Shown piece by piece: positions 25,966 through 38,978 of a stretch of 64,000 nt of DNA. The position numbers were made by a program, and so were the translations under genes. Position 1 is the first letter of the stretch. Every line of letters starts with the position of its first letter. A model generated the notes under the pieces. It ran no database searches. It worked only from the letters and a program-made list of their open reading frames with translations, and had not been told where the DNA came from. The stretch is from Cercis canadensis (lineage: Eukaryota; Streptophyta; Magnoliopsida; Fabales; Fabaceae), in NCBI GenBank assembly GCA_003255065.1, contig QAOA01004497.1, forward strand, positions 144,001 to 208,000, read 5' to 3'.

Positions 25966-27087
25966 TCACATATCTTTCACGGCGAACCTCCAATTCTCCG
26001 AAACCGCCCTCTGCAAAACCTCCATCGCTACGTCAGCGCAACTCACCACTAATCTGTGCATTCGAGTTCCATCGTTCAAAGCCACGTTCCGTACACACCC
26101 CCATTTACACTTCCCATGCTCAACCTCGCACACGATCATCTCCTCGGGCTCCGACGGATTATACATATACACGAAATCCCCCAATGAAGCCATCGCAATC
26201 GACGGCACATAACCACCCTCACCCTTCATCTTCTCCACCATCTCCTTCGGCATCTCACCCAATTCCTCGCAGCATTCCAATTCAGATTCGCCTTTGATTT
26301 CCCACAATTTTACGCTTTTGACATTCTCGGCGTCTCCCACTAGACCCGCCATGAAGAAGCGGTTGTGGATGGTTCCGGTGACGCAGAAGAACACATTCGG
26401 ACCAGGACGCAGATCGTAGGGTCCGTGCCAGTTCTTGGTGTTCGGATCCAAGGAGTACGTCACGCCGGAGTTTTTATCCGTCACGTGCATCCGATGCTCG
26501 TCGACGGCGGCAGAAAGCCACGCGGAGGCCGTGGAGTACTTGAGGGTATCCGGCATGGACGCGCACGTCTCCCACGATCGGGTCTTCAAATTGTACATCT
26601 CCACCGCGAGGGGGTCGTCCTCGAAGTCGGACGTGCCACCAGCGACGACGACGCGGTGGCCCACCACGGCCACAACCGGGTCCGTTCGCCACACGCGCGG
26701 GGCGTCCACGTGGTGCCACGTGAGATGAAGCGGGTCGAAGGAGAAGGCGAACTTTGTAGGGGTGAGAGTGTAGAGCAGCGTAGAATGCGATGATCGAACG
26801 GCGGAGACGTGCTTCGTCGACGGCTCATGTATCTCGACCCACACGTGGGAGCGGGGGTCGTAAGCGTGCGTGGTTGTCACGTGCGGAGCCCTGTTGCTTT
26901 GACTGTGCACCATGAGCCATGGCTTGATGGGGTTTACATGCCCGATAGAGAAGGCTACCGCGCGGTTCCACGCCTTTGACACCTGACAAGCGGGCACAAG
27001 ATCGGTCAGTGGCACGTGCGAGAGTATTGCCTCTAAGATATCTCCATGGATTGGAGCTTCAGCTTCTCTTTGTTCTTCTATGGCCAT
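25966..27087 (-). CDS. KFB-CHS-like: F-box/kelch-repeat protein, KFB-CHS type (At1g23390-like)
   Basis: A single intronless frame of 373 residues. The Met at 27087 (MAIEEQREAEAPIHGD) is chosen because the family starts this way; the 48 codons further upstream cross the leader and read like noncoding DNA. The F-box is at about 13-50 (IHGDILEAILSHVPLTDLV...SKAWNRA), followed by kelch-type beta-propeller repeats, with a clear HRVVVAGG/W motif at about 144-172. F-box proteins are substrate receptors of SCF ubiquitin ligases. From memory, Arabidopsis At1g23390 (KFB-CHS) targets chalcone synthase for degradation and so limits flavonoid production. This protein is close along its whole length, so the same role is likely but inferred. 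The coding region is markedly GC-rich within AT-rich surroundings. At1g23390 is next to CAF2 and RPS27aA in Arabidopsis, as in this window. Confidence 0.92.
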   Translation of the reverse strand: MAIEEQREAEAPIHGDILEAILSHVPLTDLVPACQVSKAWNRAVAFSIGHVNPIKPWLMVHSQSNRAPHVTTTHAYDPRSHVWVEIHEPSTKHVSAVRSSHSTLLYTLTPTKFAFSFDPLHLTWHHVDAPRVWRTDPVVAVVGHRVVVAGGTSDFEDDPLAVEMYNLKTRSWETCASMPDTLKYSTASAWLSAAVDEHRMHVTDKNSGVTYSLDPNTKNWHGPYDLRPGPNVFFCVTGTIHNRFFMAGLVGDAENVKSVKLWEIKGESELECCEELGEMPKEMVEKMKGEGGYVPSIAMASLGDFVYMYNPSEPEEMIVCEVEHGKCKWGCVRNVALNDGTRMHRLVVSCADVAMEVLQRAVSENWRFAVKDM

Positions 27088-27172
27088 TGGGAAAGCAAAG
27101 CAAAGCTCTTTTTTTTCTGAGTGGTGTTTTGTTTCAGAGTAGAATGGGAGGGAAATGAAGGATTTGAGGGCG

Positions 27173-27180
27173 TTTATATA
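27173..27180 (-). promoter_or_regulatory. TATA box of the F-box/kelch gene
   Basis: TATATAAA on the minus strand, about 86 bp upstream of the ATG, which would put transcription start near 27145. Confidence 0.6.
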
Positions 27181-28404
27181 GAATAGAAAGCTTAAAATAA
27201 ATTGAAAATGATAAGGGTGGTTGTGCTCCAATCCGTGAGTGACACGCTTATTATTTCTACAGTCATTGATGAGTATGGGACCTGTGTCTCAATGAGAAGG
27301 GTTTTTTCATGCCGTTTCCATATTTGATAACCACAAACGTATCCATCTCAATAGAGGTATACCATTATAGTACCCTGCATGAAACGACGGGTCACCAGAC
27401 CAAACGGCGTGAAAGTTTTAATTTATTATTTGGTTACAAAATATAAAGAAGCTATCTTCAAATAGATTAATTATCCTAGAAAAATAGTTAATAACGTATC
27501 TTTTTAATTTCCATTCCTATTTCCTTTGTACTCGATTGCAGTACATGGTAATCCTTTCTAATTGGTAGCTTAGCTTAACCCGTTTTATTATCGGGCTCAT
27601 GAATCCAACCAAACATTTCAAAACAGAGAGGCCCACGTTAATTAATAGAGTGTTGGTGTCATTGAACTTACACATAAAGTATTTATTTTTTTAATCTATT
27701 ACGCTTTAAGATTTGTCCTATATATTATTATGTATAGAAAAAGGGTGTGTGTGCGTGATTGAATGTAAGTGTGTACATATATTTAAAAATTCATATAAAT
27801 ATGACTAATAAAAATAGTCTATATGTATATATTAGTTTGAGGTTCCCCAACCTTATGATTAATTGATTATTAGAATAATAAGTTGGCCAATTAGATGGCT
27901 GTGTAAAAGCGAGTGTTCATTGACAATATAAAAAAATCCCTATAATTAATTAGATTTAGATGTGATCACTAGCTATGGTGTAATGTCCACTTGCCCACAT
28001 CAAAGGTTATTTTCCACTCAAGAGAGCCACTTGTGTGTCAGAAACTGGATAACAATTGTGAACTTGTATTGAACATAAGATCGCTTTTTTATGCACAAAA
28101 TCAAGAAACTAGTAATGGCAAGCCATAATTGGTGAGTGGACTTTTAGTTAGAATTTGAGACTTTGAGTAGAGGTTGCATCACGAAGAAGCTAATCGGTGG
28201 GGAAATACTGATAACTATAAGAATTTTATTGACAAGAGTATATATTCTTAGTGTGACTATCTAAACTCAGATCCACAATAAATTCAAACATTCAATTACA
28301 TATTTCCCTCGATCATCATTATAAATTAATCTTTCTACACCCTAGCGTCATTAATCATTTTATTTATTTATTTATTTAAAATTGGCAGTCCATTATAAAA
28401 GATA

Positions 28405-28424
28405 GAGAGAGAGAGAGAGAGAGA
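28405..28424 (+). repeat. (GA)n microsatellite
   Basis: About 10 GA units. Confidence 0.9.
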
Positions 28425-30007
28425 TAGAAGAATAATTAATTAAAGCCAGAAGAGCTTCTAGATTTGGATTAAAGTAATAAACAGTGAAGTAATTAAGGTC
28501 TAAAGGATGATAATGATGTAGGCCAAACAACCCAAGTACCCAACAACTAACGTCTTGAGGTAAATGCGATAGGGATGAAATAAAGTAGGAAGAAAAAAAA
28601 AGAGTTTGCTTCTAGTTTCAGTCATTGAAGCACACAATTCAGCTTGAAACGGTGATGCACACTATTCTATTACGCATCAAAGTTGAAACCCATCAATTTT
28701 TCTTCTTTTTCAGCGTGCAAATCAATTTTTGGTTCTATTAACTCATCAAATCATTCAAGAGTCGAGACTAATTGGCATGGCCTCCATTAATTAATTTGGA
28801 TTTGTGCATATATATCACAATTATTGTTTGGATACCTCTCTTCTCCATGTGTCTGAAATCTGAATATTCCAACCTAATTCACAACACTTGGCGTAAAATG
28901 CTAATTTTGCATACAAAGCAACCTTTAACAATATGTGTTTGAATACGCCACTCAGTACCTACTTAAGAAAGTTCCATTGATGTAGAAAATTGCAGTAAAA
29001 CATAAAAACCCTTCTTCTTCCAATATCGAAGGATCATAATCTATGAACTCTGTGTTTAAACTAGACTTATAGTAAAACAAGTTTAAGTAAAGAGCATAAA
29101 TAACTTGAATTTATTTTTTATTTTTTACGTAATGACATATATCTCCGGTAAATAATTTAAATAACTTAAAGTTAAGTAGATTTGAATATATTATCAAAAA
29201 TGTTAAATTGAGCCCATTTGGCAACCAATACAAATATAAAAATGCAGCATATATCATTTTAGTAATTAGTGGAAGACATGATAATCAGTTCACAGTTTCA
29301 CAGGTGACCTACATTCCACCAGCAACAAATATTGGTAAGACTTTTCTTTGGCTGTTGGTGCTTTTTGCAAGAAAAGGTGGCCGACTACCCACACAATAAG
29401 CCGCTGATGAGTATTATTTTATACGTCGCTAATCATTTTCACAGAATTTCCAAAAGGTCGCCAAAGCCACTCAATAAGTATTGACTTGAAAGAAAGGGAA
29501 AATCGCAAGATAATTTTTTTTTTTTTTAATGCCAAATGATACGAAGTTGATTAAAATCTAGATAGATTTAATTAAACTAAAACTATATTAAGTTGAAATT
29601 TCTTAAAAGATTGAGATTTAGATCTAAATTTTTAATTAGAATTAATTTTATTTATCTAGAATTAAAAAAAAAAAAGATGATAAATTATAGAACTCAAACG
29701 GCAATGTATGGAGTTCTTCTAGAAATTAATATGGACCGTACGTAGAGGCATGAAATGAGACAGAAGAGAAGACCTTCTAGAAATATGGAGTCCAACAATT
29801 ATTTTTTATGAAATATTGTCAAGAAGACAAATCTCCTGATCGAACCACCAAAAACAATAAGGATTAATTAATGGTGCCCCCTTCCATACTCCTTATAGAA
29901 CTCCAGGTATCAATACCTGGAACATGTGGTAAATTTTGGATCATGCCAAAGAGTATATTTAAAAAAATTATTTTTTTAGTATATTTTCTTATATCGTCTA
30001 TTCTTGT

Positions 30008-31150
30008 ATTTTATAAGAAATTATATGTCTTTGCATATATTAAATGACTTAATTTTTTAATATATTTACAACGACACCATATGTTGCGATCATCTTAGAG
30101 AGATAGAGGGAGAGGCTTATTGGTGTTGACATTTACCATATGTCCCCACCATCTTGGTGATACCATTTGGCTTCAAAATTAGTTAAAAAATTAAAACTAC
30201 CATTTGAATTCAAGTGATTGTACCTAAGGCAGCAGCCACGAATAGCAAATAAAGGTAGAAGATAGTGGGCAGTGGGACGCTCACTAGACTCCATGCTTTA
30301 AAATTGGGGAGAAGAATTGCATTATTGAAGCTTGAGTCAGGAAAACGTGGTTTACTACTTTACTTGGCACTTATCGTCAGGTTCCGTGTTCGTTTTGGCC
30401 AATAACATGAGTAATAATGGTATAGGTATTATTTTCTATTCATGATTTTGTTTTTATTACTATGAGTTTTATTAAAGATATATTTTGAATGTTTAATTGA
30501 ATTCATTTTAATTTTTTGAACAGCTTTAAATTTAACTAGGCTCTATAATGGTGAAAAAATGGGAAACAAAACACAAATNATTTTATAAGAAATTATATAT
30601 TTTTGCATATATTAAATGACTTAATTTTTTAATATATTTACAACGACACCATATGTTGCTATCATCTTAGAGAGATAGAGTGAGAGACTTATTGATGTTG
30701 ACATTTACCATATGTCGCCGCCATCTTGGTGATACCATTTGGCTTCAAAATTAGTTAAAAAATTAAAACTACCATTTGAATTCAAGTGATTGTACCTAAG
30801 GCAGCAGCCACGAATAGCAAATAAAGGTAGAAGATAGTGGGCAGTGGGACGCTCTCTAGACTCCATGCTTTAAAATTGGGGAGAAGAATTGCATTATTGA
30901 AGCTTGAGTCAGGAAAACGTGGTTTACTTCTTTACTTGGCACTTATCGTCAGGTTCCGTGTTCGTTTTGGCCAATAACATGAGTAATAATGGTATAGGTA
31001 TTATTTTCTATTCATGATTTTGTTTTTATTACTATGAGTTTTATTAAAGATATATTTTGAATGTTTAATTGAATTCATTTTAATTTTTTGAACAGCTTTA
31101 AATTTAACTAGGCTCTATAATGGTGAAAAAATGGGAAACAAAACACAAAT
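30008..31150 (+). repeat. 571-bp direct duplication around an N (probable unmerged haplotypes)
   Basis: 30008-30578 and 30580-31150 align end to end without net length change, with N at 30579. About eight substitutions are visible (for example GTTGCGATC/GTTGCTATC, GCTCACTAG/GCTCTCTAG). Identical length, abutment on the N and a low level of single-base differences fit two alleles placed in series, not a genomic tandem duplication. Confidence 0.88.
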
Positions 31151-31229
31151 GATGAGACAAACATTTTCCTAATAACATTGCCCAATTTTTGTTTTTATCA
31201 TTTTCTCTCTTTGAAATAAAAGTATAAAT

Positions 31230-31655
31230 GAACCCAGTAATTTGGTCTCGGCATGAGCTCATTCATATGTTAAATGAACAAGCCTGAAATTTGTTGTAGG
31301 CTCGTTTAGTTTAATGAGCCGAGCGTGAGAACTTTAGTATTCGACTCCTGATGCTTGCGAGCCACTCATTTATCAGTAAAAAGCTAATTTTTATTATATA
31401 AATATTAATACTTATATATATATATATTTACCTTCATATGCTATGTTGTAGATTATATGTTATTTCTCATTTAGGCTGGTTTAGCTTGAATAAGCAAGTT
31501 TAATGAGCTCCAGCTTATTTATGGCTCATGTGTTTAGCTTGCATACTTAACGAGCTAATAAGAGCTGAGCTCGAGCTTTCAATTACTTAAACAAGCCGAG
31601 CTTGATCAGTTTAGTATTCGGCTTGCTCAGCTCGGCCGGTTTATACCCCTACTTT
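31230..31655. mobile_element. Degenerate GAGC-rich transposon-like segment
   Basis: Dense repeats of GAGCT, GAGCCGAGC and related words in both orientations, ending in a segment whose reverse complement begins GTAGGGGTATAAACCGGCC. Plant non-autonomous elements often have such AGGGGTGTAAACGAGCC-like ends. A matching left terminus was not found, so the boundaries are approximate. Confidence 0.35.
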
Positions 31656-32831
31656 CAAACCACCTCAAGTTGTAGTTTCGAATTTGTGTTTCTCTTTTCT
31701 TTTGTCTATAAAATGAGTATAAAATTCAAGGCCCACCATATATAGAATGTTTGGGATCACCGTCTTGTTACCTGGGGTGGCTGCAGCTGCTAGAGCAACT
31801 AAGCAAGAGGTAAGCAATATCTCACAGTAAAAAGGAAAAACGAGGTAAGCGGTCTTGCTACAAGAGTGTGCCAATGGGTTTGAGCCTTTGAGGTCCACTG
31901 CCAGGCCATATAAATTTGTTGTTTTAATAATAAATTTCCAACCACCATGGGCTTAAGGCCCATAAGATGAATGGGCTTTTCAGCCCAAAAAACTATATGG
32001 GTATTCATTAGACAAGTGCTGTAGCCATTAAAGCAGAATTTGTCATCAGACCCACCCCCAAAAAAATAACAGAATTTGGAAATTTCTTTTTTTCTGGTAG
32101 TGACATCTAATGGGTTGAATTTAATATCATGGAATTTCAGAGTCCAGACCCTTCTTTGTTCCCTTGTACGTTTATGGATTATGATTTTTTTTTTTCACTT
32201 GAATTCATCAATTGATTACGTAGGAGGATTGGTGAACCTGAATGATTCCCTATGGTAACCAATTAGATACATATATAAATATATAACTAGAAGATATGGT
32301 TACTCCAGTCATCTAACCCATTCATGATGGTACAAATTTGCCTCCAGGTTCAAATAGCTTAAATAGTTAGGGCTTGGCGTGGGGTACCTCGGTTAGTGGT
32401 TTGTCTGAAATGATAATCACCACCGTCAGATTTCTTTTAACTTTTTATGACAACCGTCTAATTGTATAATAGAGAGCTGAAAATTGCTGCAAGGCTACAC
32501 TATACTTTACAAGGAATTTTTTCAAGTTTCCGGAAAAGGGAAAAAACCGATTTAAATAACAAGCAAATTTTTTAGTCCCATGAAATAGCACCCAGAATTA
32601 AAGTAATAAATGAATAACATTGATCTTTTTATTATGGCAAGACAGTGCCATCAGCGTAAAGAAAAACATTCCTGGCCACTATTTTGGATGACTGGAATTG
32701 TGTAAGCCTATGCTCTAACTAACTTAATTTCTGAAATCTGGGAATGGAGAAGGAAATGAAGAATCAACAATGACTCATAGATTTGCCATGAAAATTCCTG
32801 TAAGAACAAGTATTGATCTAGGTATGGATAA

Positions 32832-35800
32832 TTAAGCAGCTGCAGTGATGTACTGAATTGCCTCTTTGCATATGCCAGTCATAGTTGCTTCTGGCCCATA
32901 AACCTGTAAGGAGATAAAAAAAGATCAGAGGTGGTTCTTCAAAAGTATGTTCCTCATCAGGATCAGAGGGTTGGTTAATACTATCAAAAAAGCTTTCAGG
33001 GACTCAGTTATATAACCTCAATAGGGATGCCAATCTCGTCTCCAAGAGCTCGCATTTTTGCAAGACCTTTCTGGTAGTTGGGACCTCCTCTCCTCACATA
33101 TATGTGCATGTTTGCTGCTTTTAGCTTGCCCTCCTGGTTTGTAATATCTCAATAATTAATTCATGCTACTACAAGCTAAGTTATATGATGGAATTGAGCA
33201 AATCTTTGACTAGGCTTACCTTCTCCTTCAATGCTCGAATTATGCCACTGAATGTAGCACCAACATCAGTAAAGTTAGCTATTCCTCCTCCAATCACAAG
33301 GGCTCTCTTTTGGCCATCAGGATTTGCAGTTGAACACTGCAAAGAAACAAAGAGATTTTTAAGGAGAGACAGGATAACTACAGTTTCAGGTGCAAAGTTA
33401 ACATGCATTTCATAAGCTATCTTTACCACTCCAAGCAAGGACTACCCAACCTGTTGAATCTTTAGATTGATAAGTAGAACAAACATAAGGTGGAGATTGA
33501 ATTACATACATCAATTACAACTCTAGCATACTGCAAGACTTCATCTTCCTTGGGTGCTCCACTATATTCTGCATAGTTTCCAAGCTCAGATGCATAGCCA
33601 AGATCTCCAACCTGTTTCAATAATATTATGTTTTGGTATAAGAAGTTGGTGGCATAATGATATGAGAGAACAGATATTAACTATGAGCTGGTTTTAAACT
33701 AAGAGAAACACACCGTATCAGCATAGATGACACTAGCACCTCCTCCAGCTACCATTGTCCAAATTCTGCCATGTGGGTTCAACACTGTGAACTTCAAAGA
33801 TGCACTTGTCTGCAAAAATTAAATAAGTCATTTTATGGCAGTTTAACAAGTAGAGGCAATAGTAATATTGATGAGAGATCAAAATATGAGGAGCTTAATT
33901 CTTCTCAAAGATCTGCGAACCAGGTGTTAACATCACTTACAAATAACCTAAAAGGATTAAGTGTTACAGCATATCTAATTACACAAAATGAGATGTCTCT
34001 GGGAGGACTTCAGAATTAGTACAGGATCATTACTTGGAGTAAAATAAATAATTCTTAACTCTCATAAATGAGTAAAACACACACATGTAAATGAATTGAA
34101 TACAATTGCAGATACAGGTCAAAGGCATATTTGCACACCTTTTCATCCAATCCATGAATGTAACTCTCTGAGGCACTCATAACCCTTCCAAATGGCAATG
34201 GAAATTCAATGTCTCCCCATCTACAAAAATAAAACTTTGTAAGAGAAGGTTTAAGGTACAAAATGATAATAAAGAATCTTAACTGCAAAATATTGTTCAG
34301 TTTTACAAGATGAATGCAATTAATAGTATTCATCCTTGAAAATAAGAGTTGATGTCTGTTAAAGGGAAGGAACTCACTTCTTGAAGTTCTTGAAAGCAGC
34401 AGTGTCATCTAGCTCGCCTCTCATATCCAAAGGATAAGGCTTTCTATCAACCAATGTGAAAGGATTCATCTCTAGGAAAGTGAAATCCAGGTCTAACACA
34501 TGAACGAAGGTAAGGTTAAAATTCAAATTTTACTGCCAATATACTTGTCTGCACAAGGCCATCTACGGCAAGGTAAATATATCTTAATATACCTTGAAAT
34601 AGATTGAAAATCACCTTGAGAAACTCCTCAATTTCTCCTTTAATCTGCAAGCACAAAATAGATTGCTTACTAATAATAAAATTCAATGACCCAAAAATAA
34701 AAAACATTGATGTTAGATCACATGGTCCCATTGATTGCAACAAGAATCAGAGTAATAAACAGAAATACAAAAAAAGAAAAAAGTAATAAAGCTGATCTGT
34801 TCATAAAATAGCAAATTATTAAGTAAACCAAATATACCTCCAAGGGAAGGGTTGCAACAAGTGGGGCAATACTTTCTGATGTAAGAGACACTCCAGTTGG
34901 AACAAATACAGTTTTAACCTGAAATATAAACAAGCATTTTGTAGCTTACAGTATCAGAACTTACATTGAGTAACTAATTTCTAAGATGAAAGATCCATAT
35001 GGAAGTACCTTATCCCAGTTTTCTTCAATTTCAATTCCTCCGCATTCAGAAAAGCTTAAACTGTTCCCAAGTCTCTCGGAGACAATGTTAAGGTAAAACT
35101 CTTCATTGTGTGGGATGAAAGGTTCAACAATGAAAGTTGTTATAGGTCCTTTGCATCCACCCATCTCAACCTATTTATTAGACAAAGATATGACAAAACT
35201 TCAAGGGCATAAACAGAAGTATCAAAAGAATGAAAAACGCAAAAAGGGAAACTTGTGTGCCAAAAGAAGAGAGAGGGGGGAACACCTCTTTGCCGAGACG
35301 CTCTTTCACAAAAGAAGCAACTTGTGCCAAATCCAAATTTAAGGCAACCAAACCACTTTTGCCACGCTTTCCAAATAACATGTCAGGTTTCACAACCAAT
35401 TTTGAAGATGAAAGCCAAGGTTCCTTTTCTGCCAGCTCATTGAAATCGGTGGATTCTGTAACCTAAGGCATAAAACACGGAACAAATTCATTATTCAAGT
35501 TTGGTATGCTTGCTGCACTAATGTCTATGATTATGAAGATTATTGATTTCACATTTTTCACTGTTATAAGCATCATGGAATAACATAGCACAATAAAGGA
35601 CACTCAAATTTTATATTGAAGTGAGACTTTCAAGCACTTTCTTGATTAGGTTAAGTAATTTAATCACAAGATGTTCTGAACAGATCTTTACACATGCAAA
35701 CTTATACATAACATGCACGTCATAACAATCATGTTTAGACTTACTCATCCAGGGGAAGAAAGCAAAAATAATTATATAGACTATAATAAGGCATTAAAAT

Positions 35801-36200
35801 CCATAGTGAAGTGATTGATAGACAAGAAAGACTTGTTGGAAGTTCAATCACTTAATGCAGCCAAAAAGTTTTACTTTTTATCTTGATCTAAGACAAATTA
35901 CATGGTGTTTCGAGTTTACATTGGATCCAAATAAATATGGGTTCCTATTTTTAAACAGAAACTAACAATCTCAAGCATAATTTCAAAATCAGCTTCCAAC
36001 TCAGTTACAGAGCCAATCATACTGATAGATAAAACCATACAACTTTAAGCACAAGAACTACCGAAGGAAATGAAGTAAAGGACAAGCCTTCATATACTTA
36101 CTTGTGCAGACTTGATTGGCAACTCCTTGCCAGAGAGTCTCTTAAAGTGCTCCTTCAACAATCTCTTGGAATCATACTCTCTGATTTTCTTGCGGGCCAT
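32832..36200 (-). CDS. ACLA: ATP-citrate synthase (lyase) alpha chain, subunit A
   Basis: Twelve exons on the minus strand: 36200-36102, 35462-35286, 35170-35009, 34918-34838, 34644-34593, 34492-34378, 34220-34139, 33809-33714, 33611-33510, 33336-33220, 33133-33017, 32903-32832. All splice GT-AG and join in frame to 423 residues, the length I recall for the Arabidopsis ACLA proteins. The N-terminus [19 protein letters not shown] and the C-terminus [10 protein letters not shown] match the family. An ATP-grasp fold occupies the first half ([15 protein letters not shown] near 62; EMNPF at 198-202 with metal-binding Glu/Asn), and a citrate-binding domain follows (VAGGGAS at 276-282; GGGIANFTD at 338-346). 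With the ACLB subunit it forms the cytosolic heteromeric enzyme that splits citrate to acetyl-CoA and oxaloacetate, using ATP and CoA, to feed wax, sterol and flavonoid synthesis. Next to the NIK3-like and TBL genes it corresponds to ACLA-2. Confidence 0.97.
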
Positions 36201-36208
36201 TTCTTCTT

Positions 36209-36548
36209 AACCTGTTTCATGAACCGAAAACCCTGATCAATCAATCAATCAAGATTTCACGATATCGGATCTAACCCACCAAAAAGCCCGGGCAAGACAA
36301 GAATTCCAACTAAATGTGCTATAATTTCACAAACAACATCACATTTAACTCCATAGGAGAAAACCCAACTCAAATTATCTCAAAAAACTTCAAAATTCCA
36401 ACCAAAATCTAAAATGTAAGATTCAGTAAATTGCAGCTACCCAAGTGAAATAGAAAAGAAGAGCAGCCCAAACACAAAATAGCAAAATCAAATGAGGAAA
36501 TGGAGCAAATTGGAGATCTGGAAATGGCGGCCAGAGGAATGCAATTAC
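36209..36548 (-). other. Probable 5'-UTR intron of ATP-citrate lyase A
   Basis: Just upstream of the ATG the minus strand reads ...GAAACAG then GTTAAGAAGAAATGG, a good acceptor. A donor-like AACG/GTAATTG lies at about 36548. A leader intron would join a short first exon, starting 3' of the TATA box, to the coding exon. Predicted from splice signals only; the acceptor is near 36213. Confidence 0.45.
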
Positions 36549-36642
36549 CGTTAGAAGGGAAATGAAACGGAAGGAAGCTGAGGCAGGTAGGTGGGTAGAT
36601 CTATCGGACGCAGAGCTGAATAATTTGAGACTTTGGCTGCTC

Positions 36643-36650
36643 TATTTATA
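36643..36650 (-). promoter_or_regulatory. TATA box of ATP-citrate lyase A
   Basis: TATAAATA on the minus strand, with a likely transcription start near 36615 upstream of the predicted leader intron. Confidence 0.55.
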
Positions 36651-37008
36651 GCTACCAAGTTTGAATTTTGGAATAATAAAATGAGAGGTAGGTGTGGGTG
36701 CTGAAATGAGAATAATAATAATTTAGCGGGAATTTGAAGGACAAATTCTGAAATACCATCTGGACAAAAATAAAAAATTAGATGCAAACCCTCAACAACA
36801 CATGCTGTACCTACCAACTTCTACTTGGACGAACGATTCTACCACGACCTTTTTTTTTGGCATGTTTCCGTTCGTAAGTTGAAACTGCAGCGCAGTTTTG
36901 TTGTTGGTCCAATGGTTTGGTTTGGTACATGGCAGGCTACGGGAAGTGATGACGCGGTATCACCGTAGATCATTGAAGCCCTTACCCATCATGTCATGAT
37001 TTAATTAA

Positions 37009-37190
37009 GGTGGTTTTTTATATTATTTTGTATGTGAATAATATGTATATAAATTAATTATTTTTAAATTTGTTTAAAAAAATAAGATAAATTATATTTA
37101 TATATAGTAAAATATACAAATTACGTATGTTTGCTACATTAGTATAATATGATATATTCATATAGTATTATAGAATTTTTGTTTAATTAA
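37009..37190 (+). repeat. Dispersed repeat, copy A
   Basis: Shares about 135 bp with 42731-42938 in the same orientation, including TTAATTATTTTTAA, AATAAGATAAAT, AAATTACGTAT and TAATATG-TATA-TCATAT, at roughly 80% identity by eye. Probably a MITE family; its ends are not defined. Confidence 0.5.
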
Positions 37191-37456
37191 TTGAGTTTGA
37201 GATTTTATGTAATATGGTTTTTGATTTTAGTTGAAAAAACAAAAGGAAGAAAGAAAGAGTGCTTGGACAATCTTACCAAAGAGAAGAAGAGTTTCGGAGA
37301 ATTGACAGGAGCAGTAGGAAAATTGCCCATATATTGCGTAAAGAAGTCATTAATTTGATTTAATTGAGTTTAAGAATAGTATTTTCTTTTGATAAGAAGA
37401 TTAGTAACTTTTTAGAAGTATAATAGTAGATGCTAGGATGCATAATGTTTTTGTCT

Positions 37457-37488
<32 letters not shown>

Positions 37489-38978
37489 NTGTTTTTAGAA
37501 GTTGTTTGGAATTTTCTTTTTCAAATAACAAAAAGTGCCGAAATTTTTTTAAATAATATTTTTTATTATAAATTTTATTAGTAACTTTTTGAAACAATTT
37601 TTAGAAAGCTAACCTTACTTGGAATAGTTCAAATAGCCTTTGCCTTCAACTCTTCATAACCCAAATAACATGGGTGATCCTTTTTTTTTTGGTACTATAA
37701 CATGGGTAATTCTTATATATATAGAAGCTTCGAATTCAAAAAAACCTCTTCTAATTATCACTGATTTTTTTTAAATAAACATATTATGGATTTTATTTGC
37801 AAACGTTTATTAGAAACATTAATACTTTTTGTGACGTTGCGTAAATTATAAATTACTATTCTCTTTCCTTTATAATAATAAAAAAAAAGGATAGGAAAGT
37901 TGGTCAGATACTGCAATTTGAGAATCTCTTAATTAAATCAGCCTCGTGTAAAATGAGATGTGACATCTATATAAAATTTCATTAGAATAAAACTTGATTG
38001 CATCTAATGCAGTGTCCCAATTTAAATTAATTTGTGATTATGTTTCGAGCATACGAAAATAAATTAGGCCAAGTCTACAATACCCATTCATAAAAATGGG
38101 CATTGGTGCAAAGACTATTTAATTACCATTCAATCATCCACTTGACTTAATGAATGACTGTGATGATTTGACCGGTAACTTAGAGATTTGGTCTTTCTAA
38201 TAATAACATAATACCTTAATATTTTTATTAAATTATAAATTGACCCCATTTTTATTACACATACTCGCAGACACTAAACACCAAATGTTAACATAGTTAT
38301 CTGCAAAAAGCTTCGTTCCTTCACATTTATCCCAAAACTTAAAAAGGGAAAACCAAGTCTCGCATCTTTACACACTCTTCTCTGTAGTCTAGTGGTTCAA
38401 GAGAAGGAAAAAAAAGGAGAGCTTCTAAATCCGAGAAGGGATTCATATATACAATAGCATCAGCACACCTTCTATACAGATACTACATAGTTTTTTCCTT
38501 TTCCAACTTTAAAAAAGGTTCAAGATTTAGATCACCCTATTGCCATGCTCTCTCCTGCAATGCTGAACCATGGGTGCCATGTCAAAAGAAACCCATTAAG
38601 AATTTGTTTAGCTACTCAGAAAACAGAGGAAAATTTATGAATTTACATGTAATACGATTGGAAAAAGCTCTAATTAAAGAAAAATCTCCCAACCAGAGNC
38701 ACCAAAAAAAAAAAAAAAAAAAAAAAAGTAAACTGTAAAAGAAAATATGCATGTAACAGAAGAAAATTACCCAAAAAACTATTTGGTTGCAAAGAAAATA
38801 GATGAGATTCTATGTCTCAAATACACTTTCTCTTCATCCCGGAACAGGGTAATCTTAGATTACAGAAAATCAACTTACTCAAAAAATAAAAGCACAAACT
38901 TCCATCAAAATGCATGAAAAAGAACATAACAGAGCAAGGATTTTCATAAACAGTAACACTTACTCAAAACTTGCTCTG

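Larger units (their letters stand above)
27240..32831. other. Gene-poor interval between the F-box and ATP-citrate lyase genes
   Basis: No plausible coding gene. AT-rich sequence with a (GA)n tract, a 571-bp gap-associated duplication (30008-31150) and a GAGC-rich transposon-like segment (about 31230-31655). The last part will hold the 3' UTR of ATP-citrate lyase. Confidence 0.55.

Noticed and set aside
26365..26793. Long frame on the plus strand opposite the F-box gene
   Set aside because: Shadow frame caused by the GC-rich coding strand; it is arginine- and histidine-rich and unlike any family.
27088..27231. 48-codon N-terminal extension of the F-box protein
   Set aside because: It crosses the predicted TATA box and transcription start, and the family begins at MAIEE or similar.
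37461..37488. Long poly-T run as a possible retroposon tail
   Set aside because: It abuts an N and has no target duplication or associated retroposon body; more likely a homopolymer where the assembly broke.
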